Shown piece after piece: positions 20,746-31,029 of a stretch of 64,000 bases of DNA. A model generated the notes under the pieces. It had not been told where the DNA came from and did no database searches. It saw only the letters and a program-made list of their open reading frames with translations. The first letter of the stretch is position 1. Each line of letters starts with the position of its first letter. The stretch spans positions 40,096,501 to 40,160,500 of the forward strand of contig CM074865.1 of the NCBI GenBank assembly GCA_037501455.1. Direction: 5' to 3'. The translations under genes and the position numbers were made by a program. The DNA is from Lantana camara (lineage: Eukaryota; Streptophyta; Magnoliopsida; Lamiales; Verbenaceae).

Positions 20746-23715
20746 TTTTAATAAGTGTGTACGAGATTGTTTTCCAGAAATTATACGAGATATGGCCAAT
20801 TAGATGCGGCATTCGACCATTTATGTACGAACATATTGACAAGTGTGTACGAGATTGTTTTCCAAAAATTACGCGAGATATGACAAATTAGATGCATGTA
20901 CGAACATATTCATAAGTGTGTAAGCGATTGTCTTCCACAAATTACACGAGATATGGCCGATTCGATGCATGTACCAACATATTGATAAGTGTATACGAGA
21001 TTGTTTTCCAGAAATTATACGAGATATGGCCAATTAGATGCGGCATTAGCCCATTTATGTACGCACATGTTCATAAGTTTATACGAGATTGTTTTCCACA
21101 AATTATACGAGATATGGCCAATTAGATGCGGCATTAGGCCATTTATGTACGAACATATTGATAAGTGTGTACGAGATTGTTTTCCACAAATTATACGAGA
21201 TATGGCCAATTAGATGCGGCATTCGACCATTTATGTACGAACACATTGACAAGTGTGTACGAGATTGTTTTCCAAAAATTACGCGAGATATGACAAATTA
21301 GATGCATGTACGAACATATTCATAAGTGTGTACGTGATTGTCTTCCACAAATTACACGAGATATGGCCGATTCGATGCATGTACCAACATATTGATAAGT
21401 GTATGCGAGATTGTTTTCCAGAAATTATACGAGATATGGCCAATTAGATGCGGCATTAGCCCATTTATGTACGCACATGTTCATAAGTTTATACGAGATT
21501 GTTTTCCACAAATTATACGAGATATGGCCAATTAGATGCGGGATTAGGCCATTTATGTACGCACATGTTCATAAGTTTATACGAGATTGTTTTCCACAAA
21601 TTATACGAGATATGGCCAATTAGATGCGGCATTAGGCCATTTATGTACGAACATATTGACAAGTGTGTACGAGATTGTCTTCCAAAAATTATACGAGATA
21701 TGGCCAATTAGATGCGGCATTCGGCCATTTATGTACGAACATGTTCGTAAGTGTGTACGAGATGAAGAAAGATGTGTCCTCGCAACAAAAGATACGTACA
21801 ATTACTGAATTAGTACGAATGGTATGCCGTGTGATACTGTAATGCATTATTATGTGCTATACGTACTAAACGAGATTCATTAATTGAAGCGTTTGGGACA
21901 TCGCACCAAGTGATACATACTAGAGTAACATATATGTGGTGGTGCCATATAGCATTTGAGACACAAATGCTATTATGGGATCTTATATTACATGCAATGT
22001 AACTATGTCACCTTGTTCTACCAACAATGACCACTTGTACGACTAAAAGTTGTGTAATTCAGGCTTACGGGGGGTTGATCGAAGTTTATACGCGGAACTT
22101 CTCAAGAAATTATACGAGATATGGCCAATTAGATGCGGGATTCGGCCATTTATGTACGAACATATTGACAAGTGTGTACGAGATTGTCTTCCACAAATTA
22201 TACGAGATATGGCCAATTAGATGCGGCATTCGGCCATTTATGTACGAACATGTTCGTAAGTGTGTACGAGATGAAGAAAGATGTGTCCTCGCAACAAAAG
22301 ATACTTACAATTACTGAATTAGTACGAATGGTATGCCGTGTGATACTGTAATGCATTATTATGTGCTATACGTACTAAACGAGATTCATTAATTGAAGCG
22401 TTTGGGACATCGCACCAAGTGATACATACTAGAGTAACATATATGTGGTGGTGCCATATAGCATTTGAGACACAAATGCTATTATGGGATCTTATATTAC
22501 ATGCAATGTAACTATGTCACCTTGTTCTACCAACAATGACCACTTGTACGACTAAAAGTTGTGTAATTCAGGCTTACGGGGGGTTGATCGAAGTTTATAC
22601 GCGGAACTTCTCAAGAAATTATACGAGATATGGCCAATTAGATGCGGGATTCGGCCATTTATGTACGAACATATTGACAAGTGTGTACGAGATTGTCTTC
22701 CACAAATTATACGAGATATGGCCAATTAGATGCGGCATTCGGCCATTTATGTACGAACATGTTCGTAAGTGTGTACGAGATGAAGAAAGATGTGTCCTCG
22801 CAACAAAAGATACGTACAATTACTGAATTAGTACGAATGGTATGCCGTGTGATACTGTAATGCATTATTATGTGCTATACGTACTAAACGAGATTCATTA
22901 ATTGAAGCGTTTGGGACATCGCACCAAGTGATACATACTAGAGTAACATATATGTGGTGGTGCCATATAGCATTTGAGACACAAATGCTATTATGGGATC
23001 TTATATTACATGCAATGTAATTATGTCACCTTGTTCTACCAACAATGACCACTTGTACGACTAAAAGTTGTGTAATTCAGGCTTACGGGGGGTTGATCGA
23101 AGTTTATACGCGGAACTTCTCAAGAAATTATACGAGATATGGCCAATTAGATGCGGGATTCGGCCATTTATGTACGAACATATTGACAAGTGTGTACGAG
23201 ATTGTCTTCCACAAATTATACGAGATATGGCCAATTAGATGCGGCATTCGGCCATTTATGTACGAACATGTTCGTAAGTGTGTACGAGATTGTCTTCCAC
23301 AAATTATACGAGATATGGCCAATTAGATGCGGGATTAGGCCATTTATGTACGAACATGTTCATAAGTGTGTACGAGATGAAGAAAGATGTGTGATCGCAG
23401 CAAAGGATACATACAATTACTGAATTAGTACGAATGGTATGCCGTGTGATACTGTAATGCATTATTATGTGCTATACGTACTAAATGAGATTGTTTTCCA
23501 GAAATTACACGAGATATGGCCGATTAGATGCGGCATTCGGCCATTTATGTACGAACATATTCATAAGTTCGTTCGAGATTGTCTTCCAGAAATTACACGT
23601 GATGTGGCCAATTAGATGCGACATTCGGCCATTTATGTACCAACATATTCACAAGTGTGTACGAGATGAACAAAGATGTGTCATCGCAGCAAAGGATATG
23701 TATAATTACTGAAGT
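20746..23715 (+). repeat. 88-base satellite array inside the MULE, with higher-order units
   Basis: About twenty copies of a monomer built around GAGATATGGCCAATTAGATG and CATTTATGTACGAACAT. Clean runs have an 88-base period (21021, 21109; 21519, 21607, 21695). Two higher-order periods are visible: about 411 bases (20786 to 21197 and on) and 509 bases (22027, 22536, 23045), the latter adding a non-monomer block with GATACTGTAATGCATTATT. Since 88 is not a multiple of three, every frame stays open for 60-96 residues, producing many overlapping ORFs that are not genes. Variation is lowest among the 509-base units, implying recent amplification. Confidence 0.92.
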
Positions 23716-23892
23716 AGTACGAATGGTACGCCTTGTGATACTAAAATGAATTAATATGTTCATCAGGCTACAAAATGTTCAAGGGCCAACACCAAAAAAT
23801 TACGGCCCGTCACAACAACATAACGGAAAAACCAACAAAAAAAAAAAAAAACAGAAATTATCCAGAAATTAAGCAAATGTTTCCTACACAAA
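23716..23892. other. Spacer between satellite array and Ulp1-like gene
   Basis: A short non-coding stretch with an A-run (about 23838-23851). It would hold the 3' end of the minus-strand gene. No other feature seen. Confidence 0.4.
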
Positions 23893-26649
23893 TCAACATA
23901 ACATCTTTGCTTCACTCAATATCGTAGCAGCCAGATGAGCCCGGTAATACGGCATCTTCACATTCGGCATCTCCCTCCAAAACGTAGGTTCATCCCTAGA
24001 AAAGCATTCGGCAAACAGGCAGAAAAAGGCACCGCAATCAAGGCTGTCGGGATCTTGCTGGGGACAGACCTGAGCTTGAACGTCATCACTCGGGATCTCA
24101 TAATTGTGCACATTAAACAGGTATATTCGGATGAACTTTGCCCATGTTTTCGCCTGCCCAGTTGCCACCGCAGATAACATTGAGTTTAAACGTGTGAATA
24201 CCTTCCTTTCAGTGTCCAGGACCACCATATGCCAATGAAATTTCGTATTTATCGGGAAGATGATGTAACGGTGTCCTGACAACATATCGAGATTCAAACG
24301 ATCAAGATACATACGCACACTCCCCATGACACCGACTTGGAAGAATGCATCAAGTTCTCCCATATCCACACGATGCAATCTCTTCTTTGAACCCTTAATG
24401 AACTTTTGGCCGTGCAGGCCCTTCAATATCTCGGTTGTCGCGTGAGCTGACATCACCCAAATTTTTGTCGAATTCTTCCTGCTGTTCAGCATCTGAGCAT
24501 AACACTCAAATACCTTTTGCATCATCTCGCAGCCCCAAAGTAGTCTGTAAATGTCAGAATTATGGACTTCCTCTTCAACCCCTCTGTAAACAACAACCAC
24601 ATCCTCCCCACCCGACTCACCCCGGATGAATCCATCGATCAATTCGCGTTCTTCTGTAGTAAGATCCTCCCGTCCAGGGTAGTCTAACCTCCCAACATAT
24701 TCAATGCAGTCATCCATAAGGGTTTTCACCTTCACAACACAAGAATGTAAATTTACAGATTGTAATATTATCATATAACTAACTGACATTGATTATAATT
24801 AACTGAAAATCTGATATATTACCTTCTTCTTGGTCTTCGGGACCGTGGACGACGGAGGTGTAACGAAGTCGGGGGATTTTCTTTTCTTTTTCCTATCAGC
24901 CCTCTCTCTGACATCAGTAACAATGGAGCTAGTGACAATGGAGCTAGTGATAAGGGAGCTAACAGTATCATCAACTCTCTTCATTCTCCGCTCAGCACGT
25001 GAATTGTTCGAATCGGAACCACTGGCATAAATGGACTCACAGTCATGATCCTCTTCAGCCTTCACTCCTTTATCCTCAATCAATATCGGCTCCGCAACAT
25101 ACTCTCCAGTCTCCAAAACACCTTCATCTTTGGTTTCTTTCTCCTCCACATCATTCTCCACCTCTTTCTCTTGCAAATCAGTTAATATAACAGCCGCATC
25201 TACCTGCTCCTCATTCTTCTCACTTTCCTCGCCCTTTTTACTTTCCTTCTCTTCTGCAACCTCCCCATTGTTCTCAACATCTTGTTCAGAACCCACCCCC
25301 ACCATCTCATTAACTGCAGCATTTTCAGGACTTTTATTATCCTGTTCCTCTTCAACATTTTCACGTATCAGCCCATCACTCTCACTCTCACTCTCAATGT
25401 CACTCCCTCGTTCACCCTCCGCCTCGACAGTCAGGTTATCCTCACCGTCTTCAGCAAGCCCCACTCCATCTTCGTTGTCATTCTCCTCTGCCGAAATCTC
25501 CTCAGTTTCAGAATCTCCACCCTCTACATCCTCAACACCCTTCTTTAACAATTTTCCCAACAACTTTAACTCTCTTCGTTGATTCGCAACAATTTCCCTC
25601 AGCAAAGATATAGTCCCCGATTCAATATTAGTGTTTGATGTGGGAGGTTGGAACAGTTGCAACTCCCTCGGCTGAGTTGCAACAATGTCCACAAGCTGCA
25701 GATGATAACCAAAAAAATTTGTTATTAATAATAGACTCAGAATAGTAAAGTTAAAATGTTAAATGAGTTACCTCAATCCTCTGAATGTCATTCAGTGCAA
25801 CCCGGCCTCTTTCAAAGTTGCTGGGCAAATTGGATTCTTGTGCTTGCCATCTAAAAAATCTCGGAAATACCCTCAGCGTGGTAGGACAGCCACGCGTAGG
25901 AAAATGTTCGTAAAACCAAGCCTATTTCATATTCATAAAACATATTCAGTATTCAATTATTTAACAGAACTATACTTATAATAGAAAACAACATATACTA
26001 TAGATCTTAATACCATGAAACCAGCCACGAAACCGTTGACGTAGGCTGTATTATTGTTCAGATAATGACTCATTGCTCCCACCAAAAACTTATAAACAGC
26101 CACACCCCAGGCATACTCTCCAATGCAAGACAGGTCATCCACATAGCAAAAGAGTCCTCTAGGAATAGTACCTGAGCTCTGAGGAAACAACAATGTCGAG
26201 AATACAAATAGTACATACAGCCGGCAAAGATCTTCCACATCATCCTTGTCTGTACTCTGGACCAACTCTTTCATCATTTCTGCAATTACTTCCTTCTTAC
26301 ACTTCGATGGATCGTTACCAAACAATTCTTCAAGTGTCGATGATGGCAGCTTCAGGTGTAAATCAACGCTCAAACCATAATGCCGCAGCCCATTAACTAT
26401 ACAGAATTCGGTATCGGTGAATGGAACATCGATATCTTGCCCCACAACCACAGAACAGGTTTGCACGTCGAATCGGGATATCAAGAGCTTCAGTCTGGAA
26501 TGGGATGCATATGCAAACGGCATGTCCAAGAAACATCCAAATGGTAATCTAGAAATGGCTTCATGGTGTACGGGCCTCATTAAAACCCGAAGATTTTCCA
26601 TTTCTTTGCAGAATGCCACGGGGGAACAACGGGTTTGAAAGCGGTCCAT
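23893..26649 (-). CDS. Ulp1/C48-protease-like protein with DUF1985-type N-terminus (MULE-borne), four exons
   Basis: Minus-strand exons 26649-26014, 25921-25772, 25695-24823 and 24729-23893 splice in phase to 831 residues; introns of 92, 76 and 93 bases are GT...AG. Exons 1-2 hold the DUF1985/plant-mobile-type domain (ISRLPFGCFLDMPF ... AYVNGFVAGFM then AWFYEHFP). Exon 3 is a long acidic, low-complexity linker of E/D/S/K. Exon 4 holds the C48 peptidase core: FHWHMVVLD with the catalytic His, CPQQ with the oxyanion Gln, and DSLDCGAFF with the nucleophile Cys. The middle acidic residue is replaced: the usual D-S reads LNS. The family removes SUMO-like modifiers; what the transposon copy cleaves is unknown. 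ATG 26649 is just after an acceptor (TTTGGCAG), so a 417-base 5' UTR intron (27068-26652) is likely. Confidence 0.88.
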
Positions 26650-27543
26650 TGCTGCCAAATATAACAAAACACAGTTCATAACAATGTAGGACATTCAATT
26701 TCAAACAAACAACTAATAAGCAATTGCATTCATGGGAGAAGGAACCTTCACAGAATTCAGAGCATTTCAAATAATTCATCTAAAGGACAATTTCATGTAC
26801 AAAATTGGTATACACAAGATGCCTAAATTCTGGGATATCATATGAAGCACAATGTGGGGACGAAAAGCTAAGGCTTTTATATTCAACCAACATACATCCA
26901 ATTTTTCAGCATTTCTGTTCGATTAAGGCCCAAATACCCCAGGACATTCAAATTATATGAAAACCCAACCTTCTTCCTGAACCAAAATTACCTAATACTT
27001 AATCTAATGCGCTCAATTTCGTATTGGAGAAAACTGAAGAAAACGCCCAAAATTTTGGCGAAAATTACCTCAGTTTTCGTGGTCCTCGCCCTCGTCGTCG
27101 CTTCAAAACTTTCTTTCTGATATTTCAGACCTCAATGCCGGCGAGTGGCGACCCTACTACGGTAAAATTGCGTCCGACAAAAAACCTCCTTCAACTGCCG
27201 AGTCCGGCCACAAACCTCCTGCAACAAACCCTACCCCGGCCACCAACGTCGACTACTTCGCTCCAATGTCACTTACCGTCCGGTCGCCGCGAAATGCAGA
27301 GTGTGCCGCCGGTTATTGGGAATCGCCGGTTATTTGGAGCTTGGGGGGTTTTCATTTAATTAATGAATTAAAGTGTTTAGGAGGGAAATTAATAGGGTTG
27401 AAGGGCATCTTTGTAAATTCAGCCAAAATATGGAGTAAAGGGAGATTTTTAAAGTATGTTGGGGAGTTAGTGGGGAGAGAATACAAATGGGGGAGTTGAA
27501 GGAAATTGGACCAATATTTGGGGGAGTTATTGAGGATTATCCG
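26650..27543 (-). promoter_or_regulatory. Probable 5' UTR, UTR intron and promoter side of the Ulp1-like gene, plus MULE right end
   Basis: On the minus strand a donor ACTGAG/GTAATT (exon ends at 27069) and an acceptor TTTGGCAG/CA (exon resumes at 26651) frame a probable UTR intron. 27070-27330 is GC-richer and could hold the start site. The last 200 bases carry the repeated AACTCCCC motif on the minus strand (AACTCCCCC at several points), mirroring the left end. Plus-strand ORFs here look like shadows. Confidence 0.45.
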
Positions 27544-27552
27544 TTAAAACAA
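27544..27552. repeat. MULE target site duplication, right
   Basis: TTAAAACAA. Its last A is also the A of the copia gag start codon. Confidence 0.85.
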
Positions 27553-27680
27553 TGACGTCCGCTAGCCCGCTTCAATTGATTATTAAGGAAAATAGGCTTG
27601 AAGGTTCAAACTATGCTGATTGGAAAATGAATCTTGATATTGTGTTTGGACATTAGGGTTTGAAATATTTGCTCACTGAG
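27552..27680 (+). pseudogene. Ty1/copia gag, N-terminal fragment
   Basis: Translates from ATG 27552 as a typical copia gag opening (LIIKENRLEGSNYADWKMNL, then LDIVFGH), followed by an in-frame stop (CAT TAG), GLKYLLTE, and truncation by the LTR at 27681. It is the continuation of the leader at 16376-17455 beyond the MULE. Non-functional: one stop and loss of everything downstream. Confidence 0.8.
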
Positions 27681-30600
27681 TGTAGCACCCCGGAGCGCAA
27701 GACACTACACCCCCCGCACTGTAGCCCGACACGTGTAACGAAATGGAAACTCCGAACTCGTACCAAGCCACAGCGAACGGGTGACAAACAAAAACTCACA
27801 CACTAGCTAGGCGGTCTAGACCCTAATGTAGAGCGCGCAGAATAAATCAAAATCAAATGCGGAAGCACCAGGATTCAAATACAATCATACATGCTTGAAT
27901 TAATACAAATTAAACAGAAATGCCCATCCAAGGCCAAATAAATCATACATGGATCAAAGCTTGAAATCTGAATCAAAACTTATACAAATTTCATACATAT
28001 CTTCAATGTAAAACCAATGCAAAAAGTAAAGATGCAAGAACCCGACTGACAACTCGAAAAAACTAAACAAAGAACCACTGCCTAGCACGCACCAACCTGC
28101 ACCTGCAAACTTAACAAAACCAGGGGGGGAAAACAAAGCAACGAGGAGGGGTCAGTCCTAAAGAGTGGTGAGGGGGCTAACACACTCACTCATACGTATA
28201 CATAGAGCAGAGCATATTCAAAAATTAGAAGGTTCATTAACCGAGACGTGGTTTTTGCAATCCAAAACATTTAACACGTGATAATAATTATAAGGAAAAA
28301 GAGTTAAGGTCGAAGGCCAAAATCAACTAAATTTTAGTATTTATGAATCCACTCCCGTTTCACAAACTAAGTTCAAAATCACACACACGACTCGGCGAGT
28401 ACGAGCCTCGGACCACCTAACTCCGTTCATAAATCAAAGCTTAAATCAAAACAAAACATAATTCAGAATCAGACAAACATACCTCACCTCCAGGTGATGG
28501 CAGGGTGGCACCACCCCAACCATCGGTCAAACAGTATGGGTCGTAAGTTTCATCACGCTCACGCCCGAGGACTCTTTCCCCCACCAAGCCTCCTAGTGGG
28601 TTCAGGGTTGATCCTTAAGTTGAAGACCGTACTAGGGACTACCCGACGGCCCACACCTTCCCGGGTCTCCTTCGTACAAATCTCCGGGGCCCATCTAATT
28701 GTTCAAATTGTTCGAAAGCTCTTAATTTTCAAAATCCAACATAGTTTTCAAAACATAACTCGCGGTTTCAAAACACACACACCAACTCTTTTCAAAACAA
28801 ACAAACGAAAATATTTCTTATATATACATAAAAGGATTTTCAAATATTTCATAACAAAAGGGCCAAAATCCCACAAAATACGTATCAAACATATATCTAA
28901 TTACTTATACATATACATAGGTCACATGCGGGCTTAAATCACATCAAGGGTTGTAGGTCGTAATAACTAAAAGAAAGAAACCTCACCTTGTCGAACCAAC
29001 TGAACGGAAACCAACCAAAGCACACCTAAAGGACATCCTCGACACCAAAGGAACGAAGCTCTAAATAAGACATAGAGCAAAGGACGAACTTAGACTCAAA
29101 GATGAACCATATAGGCGCTCGGCATATGCGTACGGATGGAAAAGATGCAATGCGCTTCATATAAATTCACACTTAGGCACATCGAGGCAAACAACGAAAT
29201 ATCAAACAAATAACTAACAAATTAAACTTATAACGCATCAATTAAAACCATAACTTATCATATAATAGCATATCAAGAGCATTCATAAATTCTAAGCTTA
29301 TTCAAGGGGCAACGAATGTAAAAGATACGAATAAAACGCAACAAGGTGACATTTAGTGCATATAAGTTTGCATCAAGCCATAAATCACATAATTCACGTC
29401 AAACAAATTCATAAAATTCACATAACATGCATAACATATCATATAACATATTAACAATGCATATAGTTCATATAAGAGCAAGGAGATTACATGTAAAGCA
29501 AGCAAACAAAGTACAAAGTCACATTGAATTATATAAGGCACGAATCATGTCAAACGAATTCATAAATCTAATACAATAATTATAACAAATAATTTAACAT
29601 GTTAGTAAAGCTTGGGGATCAAATTAGGGGTGGGAGAAACAAGAAACAAGCGAAAAGAAACAAGAAAAGGAAGTTTGGAACAAAAGGAGCCACTGCCCTA
29701 AATCCACCCCGGTGGATTTTTTTCAAAAGGGGAATCCACCCCCGTGGATTTAGGTCAAAAAGTTCCAAGAGGGGGCTGCCTCAAATCCACCCCGGTGGAT
29801 TTGGGTCAGGGGCCAAATTTTCGAAAAACAAGCTTGCAAACTCCCTCAAAACTCCAAACAAACCACACAAGCACCAAGCTAACACATAATACAAGATTTA
29901 TGCAAAAAATATTCAAGGATTCATGTCCTAATTCATGCAAAAACCGAAGCTAAATTGAGCAGAAAAGAGGAGATGCATCAACAAGTTCAAGTTCTTCCAT
30001 TTTCATGCAAGACCATTAATGGAAACTCTATTACAACTCAATTATCATGTAATACAAGTTCAAGGAGACATGAAGGGAGATCATAAGAACATATTAGATG
30101 CATTAAATCAAAAGGAAATTCAAAGATTACATGGATTCGGCAAAAGGACCAAATAACCTAACTATTCATGCATTAACACATACCATGCTCAAACCTCAAG
30201 GAAATTCAGCCAAAATACACTTAAAAGAAATAGGAGAATCTAAACAACAAGAATCCTGACTTACCTTTCAAATTTGGGGCGAATCCGAGGAGAAACGAGC
30301 TTGAAAATTGTAGTTGAAAGGGTGTCTTCTCTTCTCTCCCTCTCTTCCTTGGTTTGCTACTGCTTCTCTCTCTTCTCTCATCTGAAAATCGAAATTAGAG
30401 GCTAATTAATGGATAGGGGAGTGAGTAAGTGGAATGTGGGCCCAAGAATCACCTAATTTGGTCAAGGATTGGTCAAGTTATGGCTTATTTAATGAAAGGT
30501 GGTAAATCTGTCAAAAGAAGCTCAAACCGGACGAAATTCGGAGGATCAAAGGGGCTTAGAAAAATTTGAGGCTAAGTTCCTTGTCTTCATTTCTTCATTA

Positions 30601-31029
30601 CGAGTCCGACGCATCTTCCTAAATTCGAATCCGAATTCCCGAGCTCAAGTTATGCCTTCCGGAACATGAGGTGCGCTTAACGAGTTAGGCCCTCAAGTCC
30701 CTCACAAATCCCATTTTTTACAAAACGGGCCAAAAATACATAAAACAAACTCTAAAACATGCAACGATCACATAATCACATTCATGACTCACATAGTTCA
30801 CATATATCAAAAATTCGCAAGAAACGGGATCAAATTCGGACACATACGGAGCAAATTACACGAAATACATACATAAACATTAAAACTCAAGTTATAAGTT
30901 AAACAAATTAATTACAATTAATCACATTAGAAATAAAATAACACATAATCCCATACTTAAAATAATTAAATGCGCACATAGCTCTCTCCTAAAGGCGTAC
31001 CTGTATGGACGGACGAGCGAGATGTTACA
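27681..31029 (-). mobile_element. 3' LTR (3.35 kb) of a TR-GAG element, minus orientation
   Basis: Minus-strand start TGTAACATCTCGCTCG (31029) beside the polypurine tract GAAGGAGGGAAGTT; end GGGGTGCTACA (27681). It carries the U3 block (about 30600-30665), donor GAAAG/GTAAGT at 30264, palindromic words 29700-29802, a GC block about 28490-28690, the GGACTGACCCCTC hairpin side near 28145, acceptor TTTGCAG/GT near 28096, CTAGGCGG near 27806 and the U5 stem-loop (27711-27780). It truncates the copia gag to its left. Confidence 0.85.
29700..29802 (-). repeat. Palindromic word cluster, AATCCACC type
   Basis: Three words, AAATCCACCCCGGTGGATTT twice (29700, 29783) and GAATCCACCCCCGTGGATTT once. The arms AAATCCACC/GGTGGATTT are perfectly complementary. 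Confidence 0.88.

Larger units (their letters stand above)
17456..27543 (+). mobile_element. Complete Mutator-like element (MULE) with transposase and Ulp1-like gene
   Basis: A 10,088 bp insertion bounded by a 9-bp target duplication. The ends are weak inverted repeats (left GGGATTGTCTTTGTTATCTC; right, reversed, CGGATAATCCTCAATAACTC), so this is a low-TIR type. It encodes a MuDR-family transposase (18075-20640, +) and a convergent C48/Ulp1-domain gene (26649-23893, -), with a satellite array between their 3' ends. The pairing matches the plant Ulp1-carrying MULE group (Kaonashi-type and melon elements). Both genes are open across all exons and the target duplications are identical, so the element may be young. 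Confidence 0.92.

Noticed and set aside
20746..23715. Many overlapping 60-96 residue ORFs on both strands
   Set aside because: They are translations of the 88-base satellite, whose length leaves every frame open; they shift frame from monomer to monomer and have no gene context.
20746..23715. Possible CRISPR-like array
   Set aside because: Repeats and intervening DNA are both part of one tandem monomer; there are no unique spacers, and the context is a plant MULE.
24830..25582. Plus-strand serine-rich ORFs of up to 150 residues
   Set aside because: Antisense shadow of the acidic exon 3 of the Ulp1-like gene, which has matching splice sites and phase.
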